Assembly (NCBI GenBank): GCA_964525935.1
Contig: CAZGJZ010000006.1
Location: forward strand, 1-64,000
Direction of reading: 5' to 3'
DNA length: 64,000 nucleotides
Source of the DNA: UBA2377 sp964525935
GTDB lineage: Bacteria > Verrucomicrobiota > Verrucomicrobiia > Opitutales > Opitutaceae
Part shown: positions 25,756 through 33,517 of the stretch, in pieces
How the letters are laid out: each line of letters begins with the position of its first letter
Position numbering within the stretch: the stretch's first letter is position 1
Position numbers and translations under genes: made by a program
Notes under the pieces: model-generated
The model's input: the letters and a program-made list of their open reading frames with translations, nothing else
Told to the model about the DNA's origin: nothing
Database searches by the model: none

Positions 25756-27750
25756 TCAGATCACGCGGTCGTTGCCGCCGTCGACGGGGACTTGGGCGGC
25801 GGTGGTTTTGGCGAAAAGCGGGCCGCACATCTCGGCGGCGAGTTCGGCCACGTCGCGGCTGGAGACCTCGGTGCGCAGGACGTTGTTGGTTTTATATTCC
25901 TCGATGGTGAGGCCGTAATGTTTCGCACGGGAGGCGAGGATCTCCGGCGTCCAGAGCGCGGTGTCGAAGACCATGTTCGGGTGCAGCGAGTTGATGCGAA
26001 TGCGGTCCTTGCCCCATTCGAGGGCGGCGACGCGGGCGAGCTGGTTGACGGCGGCTTTGGAGGCCGAGTAGGCGGCGGCGCCGGGGCCGGGAGCGGGGAC
26101 GTTTTTCGAGCCGATGACGACGACGCGGCCGCCGTTGGGTGCGAGCTTGAGGAGCGGATGGCACTCGCGCAGGAGGAGAAAATTGGCGTCGAGGTTGAGC
26201 GTCATGACCTTGTGCCAGAGGTCGGCCTTCATGTCGGCGATGGGCGAGCCGGGCGGGAAGATGCCGGCGTTGAGCACGAGCATATCGAGGCCGCCGAATT
26301 TGCGAACGGCTTCCTCCAGCGCGCCGGCGAGGCCGGCTTCCTGGGTGAGATCACAGACGATGCCGTGGAAATCCGGGCGCGCGTAGAGCTTGGTGATCGC
26401 GGGATTCACATCGAGGCCCACGACGGCGGCGCCGCGCTTGAGCAGGGAATCGACGCAGGCCTTGCCGATGCCCGAGGCGGCGCCGGTCACGAGGGCGACC
26501 TCGCCGGCGAAAGTGGCGGGCTTGCCGGCGGCGCGGAGCTTGGCCTGTTCGAGATCCCAGTATTCGACGTCGAAGATGTCGGCGGCGGGGAGCGCCTGCC
26601 AGCCGCCGAGGGCGGTGGCGCGGGAAATGATGTCGATGGTGTGCCGGTAAATGTCGGCGGCGATGGCAGCGTCCTTGGCGGTGCGGCCGATGGTGCCGAG
26701 GCCCAGTTCGGGATCGAGAAGCACGCGCGGGGCGGGATCGAGCATGACGAGCGGCCGGCGGGCGGTGGCGGCGCAGGTTTTGAAATATGCTTCGTAGGCG
26801 GCGCGGAACGCGGCGACATCGCGACCGAGCATCGGAATGCGCTTGGTGCGGATGACGTGATCGGGTGTGGCGGGGCCTTGCTGCGCGATGGCCGCCAGAT
26901 CGGGGCGGCGGGCGAAGGCGAGGGTGGTGGCGTCGCGGTGGATGGCGAGGATGGCGGGTGCGCCGAGGGCGGCGGAGATTTCGCGGCGGAGTGCGGCGAT
27001 CTCGATGCGACCCTCCTTCGCTGAAGCTTCGGAGGGCGCGTCCGGTGGCTGCGCCACAGGCGCGGCGGGCGTCCACGCTTTTTGTTTCGCGAGGTAGTTT
27101 TCGGCGAGGGTGACGAGGTCGACCATGCGCTCGTAGGCGATTTCCGCGGTATCGCCGAAGGTGAAGAGACCGTGGTTCATCAGCACGAGGCCGATGGTGC
27201 CGGCGTGGGCATGTTTCGGAAACAGCTCGGCGCAGAGGCGGGCGAGCTTGAAGCCGGGCATCACGTAGGGGATGACGACGAGGCGGTCGCCGTAAACCTC
27301 ACGCACGCGGGCGAGGCCGTCGGCGGTGTTGGAAATGGAAATGAGCGCGTCGGCGTGGGTGTGATCGACGAATTTGCCGGGCAGGAGCGCGTGGAGGATC
27401 GCCTCGACCGAGGGCATGGGTGCGGCGGAGTGGGTGAGACAGCCCTTGAGTTCGTTGGCCATCTGCAGGTCGGTCAGCGTCTCGAGTTGCGCGAGCTTCA
27501 GGAGGTGGTTGAGCCGGCACGGGGAAAAGCCGGCGGCCTCGATGGTCTCGAGATCCCAGCCGCTGCCCTTGACGCAGAGGATGTCCTCGTCTTCGCCGAA
27601 AATATTCTTCGCGCGGATTTTGACCGAGGTGTTGCCACCGCCGTGCAGGACGAGCGCCGACTCGCGGCCGAGCAGACGCGACGTGTAGACGCGCTGGCCA
27701 AGGTCGCCGGGATATTGCGCCGCTTCCTGATCGCTCCAGCGGCTTTTCAT
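25756..27750 (-). CDS. bifunctional class II aldolase / short-chain dehydrogenase (RhaE-RhaW type)
   Basis: A 664-residue fusion. Residues 1-230 are a class II (zinc) sugar-phosphate aldolase domain with HxH at H130/H132 (VDHTHADALI) and H193 (LMNHGLFTFG). Residues about 420-664 are an SDR with the NAD site TGAASGIGKAC, NAG, a Ser (VVVIGSKN) and YSASK. The layout matches bifunctional rhamnulose-1-phosphate aldolase/lactaldehyde dehydrogenase, which cleaves the sugar phosphate and oxidises L-lactaldehyde. The real substrate here may be another ketose phosphate. Its start overlaps the stop of the isomerase gene (ATGA), so isomerase and aldolase are translationally coupled. No rhamnose kinase or isomerase of the RhaA type is present. 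Confidence 0.9.
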   Translation of the reverse strand: MKSRWSDQEAAQYPGDLGQRVYTSRLLGRESALVLHGGGNTSVKIRAKNIFGEDEDILCVKGSGWDLETIEAAGFSPCRLNHLLKLAQLETLTDLQMANELKGCLTHSAAPMPSVEAILHALLPGKFVDHTHADALISISNTADGLARVREVYGDRLVVIPYVMPGFKLARLCAELFPKHAHAGTIGLVLMNHGLFTFGDTAEIAYERMVDLVTLAENYLAKQKAWTPAAPVAQPPDAPSEASAKEGRIEIAALRREISAALGAPAILAIHRDATTLAFARRPDLAAIAQQGPATPDHVIRTKRIPMLGRDVAAFRAAYEAYFKTCAATARRPLVMLDPAPRVLLDPELGLGTIGRTAKDAAIAADIYRHTIDIISRATALGGWQALPAADIFDVEYWDLEQAKLRAAGKPATFAGEVALVTGAASGIGKACVDSLLKRGAAVVGLDVNPAITKLYARPDFHGIVCDLTQEAGLAGALEEAVRKFGGLDMLVLNAGIFPPGSPIADMKADLWHKVMTLNLDANFLLLRECHPLLKLAPNGGRVVVIGSKNVPAPGPGAAAYSASKAAVNQLARVAALEWGKDRIRINSLHPNMVFDTALWTPEILASRAKHYGLTIEEYKTNNVLRTEVSSRDVAELAAEMCGPLFAKTTAAQVPVDGGNDRVI

Positions 27751-28301
27751 TTTTTGCCTTCGATGACCTTGGTGGTGCGGCCGATGGACTTGTCGGTGAA
27801 GATGTCGTTCTCGTCGGTGCTGCGCGTGGAGAACTCGGAGATGACGGCACCCTGATCACCGGCTTGGAACCAATGCGGCGTGTTGGGCTTGATGGTGTAT
27901 TGGTCGCCGGGATTGAGGATGATCTCGTGCCAGACCTTATAAGTGGACTCGCGGCCGGCGGGCGGGCGGCACTTCGGACGGGCAGTTTTCTTGCCGGCGA
28001 CGTAGAGGAACACCTTGCCCCAGCGGCAGCGGAAGGTCTCTTCCTTGCCGGGCTGGCCGTTGACGTTGGGGTGGCGGTGCTCGGGGCAGGTCTGGCGCGG
28101 CCACATGGCGAGTTCCTTGGCGCAGCAGCGCAGGGTGTTGACGTAAACGAGGACGCCGAGGCCGGTGGTGGTGAATTGGCTGAGGCCGAAGTCGGCGACC
28201 TCGATCTGCTTTTGCTCGGCCGGGGTGATGACGAGACGCGCCTTGCGGAAGAAACCGTAGGCTTCGCGCTGGCGTTTTTTGAGTTCGGATTGGGTGATCA
28301 T
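27747..28301 (-). CDS. D-lyxose/D-mannose ketol-isomerase family protein
   Basis: A 184-residue single-domain cupin of the D-lyxose isomerase family, which interconverts D-lyxose and D-xylulose and often D-mannose and D-fructose. Metal ligands are visible as H75 and H77 (PEHRHP), E88 (GKEETFRCRWG) and H143 (NTPHWFQ). The frame reads 18 codons further up to 28355, but that extension (MFIRVHSWLK) is translated dispersed repeat; the ATG at 28301 is chosen. Cytoplasmic. It overlaps the next gene by ATGA. With GH38 upstream in function, mannose to fructose isomerisation is plausible. Confidence 0.87.
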   Translation of the reverse strand: MITQSELKKRQREAYGFFRKARLVITPAEQKQIEVADFGLSQFTTTGLGVLVYVNTLRCCAKELAMWPRQTCPEHRHPNVNGQPGKEETFRCRWGKVFLYVAGKKTARPKCRPPAGRESTYKVWHEIILNPGDQYTIKPNTPHWFQAGDQGAVISEFSTRSTDENDIFTDKSIGRTTKVIEGKK

Positions 28302-28327
28302 GGGATGGGGATTATTGAGAATAGTTT

Positions 28328-28436
28328 TTAACCACGAATGGACACGAATGAACACGAATGCAGAAGGGATGGACGGGAAGTGATACTCATCGCGGTGGAA
28401 TTCTATTCGTGTGAATTCGTGTCCATTCGTGGTTCC
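28328..28436. repeat. CACGAATGG dispersed repeat with inverted ends
   Basis: The left arm has 9-base units AACCACGAATGGACACGAAT plus GAACACGAATG. The right arm is the complement (ATTCGTGTGAATTCGTGTCC, ATTCGTGG). It fills the gap between the PhyH and isomerase genes and supplies the false N-terminus of the isomerase frame. Same family at 32223-32257 and 53897-53927. Confidence 0.65.
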
Positions 28437-28449
28437 GGTTTGGTTTGAG

Positions 28450-29214
28450 TTACGACCATTTTTCGGAGCCGCGGAAGGGCATGTGGCGGCCGTCGGCGAC
28501 GTAGCGCGGGTAGGGCTTGTAATCGTTGATGCCGGGGACCGCTTTGCCGCGTAAGAGGAAATCGCAACCCCACGGGCAGGTGATGCGGGTGGTGGTCGGG
28601 ATGTAACGGATGTTCAGGCCGCAGCGGCGGCGCGGGGAGAGATTGGCGTTGGAGCCGTGGATGACGTTGGGGTGATGGATGGAGACGTCGCCGGCCTTGA
28701 GGATGACGTCCACGGCCTTGGACTCATCGACAAACGAGGGATCGATGGCAGAGTTGAGGACGTTGGTGACGTCCTTGCGCTCCTGCGGTTTTTGGAGCTT
28801 CAGGTGCTGCGTGCCGGGGATGACGCGCATGCAGCCGTTTTCCGGAGTGGAATCGTCAACGGCCAGCCAGACGGTGACGACGTTCATGGGCTCGAGCGGC
28901 CAATAGCTGCCATCCTGGTGCCAGAGGACGGCCATGCCATCGCGGGGCGGCTTGCTGATGTAGTGCGAGGCGAAGAGCGCGATGTTGGGGCCGATAAACT
29001 CCTGCGCGACGTCGAGCAGGCGGTCGTCGCCCACGAGACGGACCCAGAAGGGATCCTGCGGAATCAAGTCCTGCCAGAGTTGCTCGGGACGGCGGTCGGG
29101 GTTTTTCTTCGTGAGCCACTCCACATGGTCGCTGGCCTCGCGGATGAGGTCGGCGTCGATGACGTTGCGGGCGATGACGTAGCCGTCGCGGTTATACTGA
29201 TCGAGGAGTTTCAT
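28450..29214 (-). CDS. phytanoyl-CoA dioxygenase (PhyH) family protein
   Basis: A 254-residue PhyH oxygenase. HxD is H99/D101 in LWHQDGSYWPLEP. The distal His is in HHPNVIHGSNANLS, followed by R in SPRRRCGLNIRYIPT. Also typical are GPNIALFASHY and NGCMRVIPGTQH. No signal peptide. It sits between E1 beta and the sugar isomerase, separated from each by repeat elements of about 100 bases, so it may have its own promoter. Substrate unknown; position suggests a sugar or sugar derivative handled by the cluster. Confidence 0.9.
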   Translation of the reverse strand: MKLLDQYNRDGYVIARNVIDADLIREASDHVEWLTKKNPDRRPEQLWQDLIPQDPFWVRLVGDDRLLDVAQEFIGPNIALFASHYISKPPRDGMAVLWHQDGSYWPLEPMNVVTVWLAVDDSTPENGCMRVIPGTQHLKLQKPQERKDVTNVLNSAIDPSFVDESKAVDVILKAGDVSIHHPNVIHGSNANLSPRRRCGLNIRYIPTTTRITCPWGCDFLLRGKAVPGINDYKPYPRYVADGRHMPFRGSEKWS

Positions 29215-29235
29215 GAGGAGTGGAACACGAAGATT

Positions 29236-29314
29236 TTAACCACGGATTACACGGATGGCACGGATTGAGGTTCAGATTTTATAATCCGGATTGATCCGTG
29301 ATATCCGTGGTCAT
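29236..29314. repeat. CACGGAT dispersed repeat with inverted ends
   Basis: TTAACCACGGATTACACGGA plus TGGCACGGATTG on the left, and GATTGATCCGTGATATCCGT plus GGTCATTTT on the right, form an inverted repeat. It is the same family as 1879-2030 and reaches to within a few bases of the E1 beta stop codon. Confidence 0.65.
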
Positions 29315-29316
29315 TT

Positions 29317-30333
29317 TCAGGATTGGACGATGCGACGGGCGGCTTCGACGATGCGGGGGACGTCGGGGCGGTAGGCGTTTTCCAAGATGGGCGTGAAAGG
29401 GACGGGCACATCGGCGGAGGCGACGCGGACGACGGGGGCCATGAGGCTGTCGCTGCAATGCTCCATGATGCCCGCGGCGATCTCGGCGCTGACGCCGCCG
29501 GTCTTCGGGCCCTCCTCGACGATGATGACGCGGCCGGTCTTGCGGATGGACGCGCCGATGGTCTGGTAGTCGATCGGCGAGAGGCTGCGGACGTCGATGA
29601 CCTCGGCCTCGATGCCCTCCTTGGCGAGTTGCTCGGCGGCGGCGGCGGCGAAGTGCGCCATGAGCAGCCAGCCGAGGATCGTGACGTGGGTGCCTTCGCG
29701 GCGGACGGCGGCGCGGTCGAGTGGCACGACGTAGTCGCCGTCGGGAATGTCGCTCGTGGCATCGACGGCGCCGGGCTCGGCGCGCGCTCCCTTGGAACCG
29801 TAGAGGAGCTTGTGCTCGAAGATCATCACCGGGTTGTCGTCGCGCACGGCGGCTTTGAGGACGCCCTTGGCGTCGTAGGCGGTGGAGACGGCGACGACCT
29901 TGAGACCGGGGACGCCGGTGAAGTAGCGCTCCATGCTCTGCGCATGCTGGGAGCCGCGGCCGGTGGCGCCGATGGGTGCGCGCATGACCATGGGCACCTT
30001 GACGGTGCCGCCGGACATGTAGCGCATTTTGGCGGCGTTGTTGATGAGCTGGTCGCTGGCGAGGAAGAGGAAGTCGCCGTATTGCATGTCGGCGATCGGG
30101 CGCATGCCCATCATCGCGGCGCCGACGGCCATGCCGGTGAAGCCGAGTTCGGCGATGGGCGTGTCGATGATGCGTCCGGGGAATTTTTCGGAGAGCCCGA
30201 GCGTGACAGTGAACGCACCGCCCCAGCCGCCGGGGACGCCGATGTCCTCGCCGATGCAAAATACGCGTTCGTCGCGGGTCATTTCCTCGGCGATGCCATC
30301 GCGGAGAGCTTCTGCTATGCCTTGTCGTTTCAT
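29317..30333 (-). CDS. 2-oxoacid (pyruvate/acetoin-type) dehydrogenase E1 component, beta subunit
   Basis: A 338-residue beta subunit of thiamine-diphosphate-dependent E1. Typical blocks: IGEDIGVPGGWGGAF, RIIDTPIAELGFTGMAVGAAM, ASDQLINNAAKMRYMSGG, HAQSMERYFTGVPGLKVV and EVIDVRSLSPID. The frame is open far upstream through the neighbouring PhyH gene, but the ATG at 30333 (MKRQGIAEALRDG) is the family start. The partner alpha subunit lies at 31230-32204, with a PhyH gene placed between the two. Sequence cannot separate pyruvate, acetoin and branched-chain specificity with certainty. Confidence 0.9.
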   Translation of the reverse strand: MKRQGIAEALRDGIAEEMTRDERVFCIGEDIGVPGGWGGAFTVTLGLSEKFPGRIIDTPIAELGFTGMAVGAAMMGMRPIADMQYGDFLFLASDQLINNAAKMRYMSGGTVKVPMVMRAPIGATGRGSQHAQSMERYFTGVPGLKVVAVSTAYDAKGVLKAAVRDDNPVMIFEHKLLYGSKGARAEPGAVDATSDIPDGDYVVPLDRAAVRREGTHVTILGWLLMAHFAAAAAEQLAKEGIEAEVIDVRSLSPIDYQTIGASIRKTGRVIIVEEGPKTGGVSAEIAAGIMEHCSDSLMAPVVRVASADVPVPFTPILENAYRPDVPRIVEAARRIVQS

Positions 30334-30374
30334 GAAGAGGGAAGGGAGGGTGAAGGGAGAAAGTGGAAGGAGGA

Positions 30375-31181
30375 TCAGGCGCGGTAGATGACTGGGCTGC
30401 CGACCGGGTCGGCGAAGTCGTGGAGATAACCGGCGTCCTGCCAGCGGGTGCCGTCGCGGAGGCCGGATTTTTCGGTGCGCAGGTGGATGGCAAAGCTCAC
30501 GCGCGGGCCGGCGGCGAGATTGGGGCCGCTGCCGTGAACGGTGAGGCGGTGGTGGAAGCTCAGCGCGCCGGGAGCGAGCACCGCGGCGGACTCGTGCCAG
30601 GCGTTGCCGCCGCTTTTTTCCTGGAAGCGCTGCTTGAGCGCATCGAGTTTGCCGCTGAAGAAATCGCCGGCTTTGAGCAGGCCCCAGTGATTGGAGCCGT
30701 GGACGAAGCGCATCGGGCCGGAATCGGCGGTGACATCGCTGATGGCGAGCCACGCGGTGAAGACTTCGCCCTGCAGTGCGGCGTCCCAGTATTCCTGGTC
30801 CTGGTGCCAGCCGACGCTGCCGGTGTCCTGACCACCGGGTGGCTTGATCAGCATCTGCACGGCGAAAATCTGGATCATCTTGGCGCCGGTGACCGCCGCG
30901 GCCCACTGGCCGATGGCGGGGTGGGTAACCGTTTCGAAGATGGTGCGGTCGGAGCGATGGGCGTTGTCGATTTTGACGAGTGAAGTCGGCGGGGTCTTGG
31001 AGCCCGGGGGATTGCCGGCGGGAGCGATGCCGGTTTCGTATTCACCGGCGTAGACGGCGTCGATGCGCTGACGGACGCGGGCGAGCAGCTCGGCGGGAAT
31101 CACCGGCGGCGCGAGGAAGAATCCGTCGCGCTCAAACTGCGCGGCGGCAGCGCGTTTTTCGGTTTCGGAAAGAGAGGACAT
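30375..31181 (-). CDS. phytanoyl-CoA dioxygenase (PhyH) family protein
   Basis: A 268-residue PhyH oxygenase. HxD is H126/D128 in SVGWHQDQEYWD. The distal His is probably in HRLTVHGSGPNLA, followed by PRVSFAIHLRTE with a candidate Arg. An insertion around residues 45-70 is rich in Gly/Pro. It is unusual in lying between the two E1 subunit genes, 48 bases after E1 alpha and 41 bases before E1 beta. A perfect 19-bp palindrome lies directly upstream of its start. This arrangement suggests it works with the dehydrogenase or with the substrate that feeds it. Confidence 0.89.
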   Translation of the reverse strand: MSSLSETEKRAAAAQFERDGFFLAPPVIPAELLARVRQRIDAVYAGEYETGIAPAGNPPGSKTPPTSLVKIDNAHRSDRTIFETVTHPAIGQWAAAVTGAKMIQIFAVQMLIKPPGGQDTGSVGWHQDQEYWDAALQGEVFTAWLAISDVTADSGPMRFVHGSNHWGLLKAGDFFSGKLDALKQRFQEKSGGNAWHESAAVLAPGALSFHHRLTVHGSGPNLAAGPRVSFAIHLRTEKSGLRDGTRWQDAGYLHDFADPVGSPVIYRA

Positions 31182-31194
31182 GGGTGGAGGCGAA

Positions 31195-31213
31195 TGTAAC
31201 CTATTAGGTTACA
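31195..31213. promoter_or_regulatory. perfect 19-bp palindrome, candidate operator
   Basis: TGTAACCTATTAGGTTACA is a perfect palindrome (9+1+9) in the 48-base gap between E1 alpha and the PhyH gene, 13 bases before the PhyH ATG. There is no T-run, so it is more likely a binding site for a dimeric repressor or activator than a terminator. Its outer TGT-AA/TT-ACA pattern resembles the palindrome before deoR. Confidence 0.6.
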
Positions 31214-31229
31214 AACGGGGTTGGGGGGT

Positions 31230-32204
31230 TCAGGCGAAGACGTCGGTGGTCAGGTCGGCGAGGGTGGGTTGCGGGGCGACCTTGGCGCGCTCGACGCCTT
31301 CGGTGATCTCGGCGTCGATGCGCGACTTGATGGCGTCGAGATCGGCCTGCGTGATGTCCTTGCGGGCGAGGAGCTGCGTGGCGAAGCGCGTGATGGGATC
31401 GCGCGAGAACCACGCCTCGCGTTCGTCCTTCGCCTGATAATGACAGGCGTCGCGACGCGAGTGGCCGGTGCGGCGGTAAGTGAGCAATTCCAGGAGCACG
31501 GGACCCTTGCCGGCGCGGCAGGCCTCGGCGGCGCGCTGGGCGGCGGCGAAGACGGCGAGCACGTCGTTGCCATCAACGGTTTCACCGTGGAAACCGTAGG
31601 AGGCGGCGCGGTCGGACACGCGCGGGTTCTTCATGACCTTGTCGATGCGGGTGGAGGCGCCGTAGAGATTGTTTTCACAAACGAGGATGACCGGCAGGTC
31701 CCAGATCGCAGCCATGTTGACGCCCTCGTGAAACGCGCCCTCGGCCACGGCGCCGTCACCGAAGAAACAGGCGACGATCTGCGGACGCTTTTGCATCTTG
31801 AACGCGAGGGCCATGCCCGCGGCGAGCGGGATACCGCCGGCGACGATGGCGATGCCGGGGAGCATGCCCTTGTCCACGTTGCCCATGTGCATCGAGCCGC
31901 CCTTGCCCTTGCAGCAGCCGGTGGTGGCGCCGAACAGCTCGTCGAGCATTTCCTGCACCGTGAGGCCCTTGGCGAGGGCGTGGCCGTGGCCACGGAAGGT
32001 GGACGTGATCCAGTCGTCGCTGCGCAGCGCGGCGCAGACGCCGACGGCGGTGGCTTCCTGGCCCTGGCACTGGTGGATCGTGCCGGGCATGGTGCCCTCG
32101 AGGAAGAGAAACTTCACGCGCTCCTCGAATTCGCGGATGAGCACGAGTTGCTCGTAGAGTTTGAGGAGGAAGGCGCGGTCGTGAGTGGGTGCGGTAGCGG
32201 GCAT
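31230..32204 (-). CDS. 2-oxoacid (pyruvate/acetoin-type) dehydrogenase E1 component, alpha subunit
   Basis: A 324-residue alpha subunit. The thiamine diphosphate site is GDGAVAEGAFHEGVNMAAIW followed by ENN. Other family blocks are IHQCQGQEATAVGVC, TSTFRGHGHALAKG, GKGGSMHMGN and the phosphorylation-loop region RRTGHSRRDACHY. It forms an alpha2beta2 E1 with the product of 29317-30333. A lipoyl-domain protein for the next step is at 36748-37164, but no E2 acyltransferase or E3 gene is in the window. Preceded by a CACGAATG repeat at its 5' side. Confidence 0.9.
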   Translation of the reverse strand: MPATAPTHDRAFLLKLYEQLVLIREFEERVKFLFLEGTMPGTIHQCQGQEATAVGVCAALRSDDWITSTFRGHGHALAKGLTVQEMLDELFGATTGCCKGKGGSMHMGNVDKGMLPGIAIVAGGIPLAAGMALAFKMQKRPQIVACFFGDGAVAEGAFHEGVNMAAIWDLPVILVCENNLYGASTRIDKVMKNPRVSDRAASYGFHGETVDGNDVLAVFAAAQRAAEACRAGKGPVLLELLTYRRTGHSRRDACHYQAKDEREAWFSRDPITRFATQLLARKDITQADLDAIKSRIDAEITEGVERAKVAPQPTLADLTTDVFA

Positions 32205-32222
32205 GAGCTTTAAGGGAATTTT

Positions 32223-32257
32223 TTAACCACGAATGAATACGAATTCACACGAATGGG
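32223..32257. repeat. CACGAATG dispersed repeat
   Basis: TTAACCACGAATGAATACGA plus ATTCACACGAATGG, a single-arm copy of the family at 28328-28436, lies between the E1 alpha gene and the small glycosidase gene. Confidence 0.55.
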
Positions 32258-32281
32258 GGAGCGGTGAAGCGGGTGGATGCT

Positions 32282-33478
32282 TTAGTTGAGGAGGAAGCGG
32301 TGGACGATGCGGATGAAGTTGGCGGGGTATTCGCAGTAGGTGTTGATCCGATAGCTGCCGAGGTCGCCGGTGCGTTCAGAGTAGTAGCGTTCGCGCCAGC
32401 TCCAGTGGTTGGCGCGGCCGACGGCGGCGACGGCGCGGAGGGAAGCGAGGAGGCCCTCGCGGTCGCCCATCACGGAGCGCGCCCAAGCTTCGAGATACCA
32501 GACACGCCCCATGGCCGCGAGATCGTGGCGGTCGAGGTTTTGCATTTCCCAATTTTCGTAGGTCTCGGGCCGCGTCGCGATGCCGGTGGGAATACCGTCG
32601 TAGATAAAATCAGGGTTGGCGCGGATTTTCGGCCAGACGATGGCGGTCCGTTCGGGGGTGAGCAGACCGGTGGCGATGGCGGCCCAATCGACGTCGGTGA
32701 AACCATGGTGGGAAATCGCGCCGTGTTCGGGGTGGATGTATTCGACGCAGTGATCTCCAGCCCAGAATTTAGCGTGGAAGGCGGCGGCGATGCGGTCGGC
32801 GACGGCGGCGGTCGCAGGATCGCCGAGCAGGCGAGCGGCCGTGCGGAAACTATGCGCGACGTAGCATTGGGTGACGCCATCGTAATCAAGCCGGCTCGGG
32901 CGCTCGAGGTAGAAGCCGCCGCCGGGGATGAGGCCGGAGGAGGGGATTTGTTTGACCAACCAATCGGTGACGGCCCGAAGGTAGGGCCGCTGGGCGGCGA
33001 GCCAGGCCTCGTCGCCGGTGTGACGATGGATAACGTCGGCCATCTGGATGACCGTGGTGTTGGCGAGGGCGAAGAGCGGATTGCCGGGAAACCAGTGCTT
33101 GTAGATTCCGCCGTTGGGCTCGATCACGAGCGGGAATTTCTGCTTGTAGGTCGGGAGGTCGATCCACGCGGTGGTGCCGGCCTGGCCGGGATTGATCGCG
33201 AACGGGATCAGGCCGTCGTCGCGCAGGAAGGATTTCACGTAATCCCAACTCGCAAGCACCTCGGCCTTGCGGCCGAGCCAGAGCAAGGCCTCGGCGGACT
33301 GGCCCCAGTCGAGACCAGGGTAAGTCGAATCGTGGCCGTGACCTTGCGTGGGATCGGCGCAGACGGAGAAATAGCCGAAGAAGATTTTCGGATTGAGCGC
33401 CGCGAGGACGTTGCGATCCGCGCACTCGCGGTAGGCTTCGGCGAGATCGGCGGGAAGTTGAGCGGGGGCGAGGGTCAT
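32282..33478 (-). CDS. six-hairpin (alpha/alpha barrel) glycosidase-like protein
   Basis: A 398-residue soluble protein with the repeated helical-hairpin pattern of alpha/alpha-barrel glycosidases. Seen: TYPGLDWGQSAEALLWLG, FLRDDGLIPFAI, YKHWFPGNPLFALANT, GGFYLERPSRLDYDG, and a C-terminal WRERYYSE...NTYCEYPANF. D56 in PGLDWGQS and Glu near the C-terminus are candidate acids. I cannot assign a GH family; a distant relation to GH63/GH37-type enzymes is possible. No signal peptide. It overlaps nothing but lies 39 bases after the larger glycosidase gene, so the two are probably co-expressed. Confidence 0.68.
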   Translation of the reverse strand: MTLAPAQLPADLAEAYRECADRNVLAALNPKIFFGYFSVCADPTQGHGHDSTYPGLDWGQSAEALLWLGRKAEVLASWDYVKSFLRDDGLIPFAINPGQAGTTAWIDLPTYKQKFPLVIEPNGGIYKHWFPGNPLFALANTTVIQMADVIHRHTGDEAWLAAQRPYLRAVTDWLVKQIPSSGLIPGGGFYLERPSRLDYDGVTQCYVAHSFRTAARLLGDPATAAVADRIAAAFHAKFWAGDHCVEYIHPEHGAISHHGFTDVDWAAIATGLLTPERTAIVWPKIRANPDFIYDGIPTGIATRPETYENWEMQNLDRHDLAAMGRVWYLEAWARSVMGDREGLLASLRAVAAVGRANHWSWRERYYSERTGDLGSYRINTYCEYPANFIRIVHRFLLN

Positions 33479-33517
33479 CGGGAGATGGCGGATTTCGAAT
33501 GCCGGAAACCGGAAAGG

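Noticed and set aside
30334..30906. Upstream extension of the E1 beta frame
   Set aside because: It overlaps the PhyH gene at 30375-31181 in another frame; E1 beta proteins begin at the chosen ATG.
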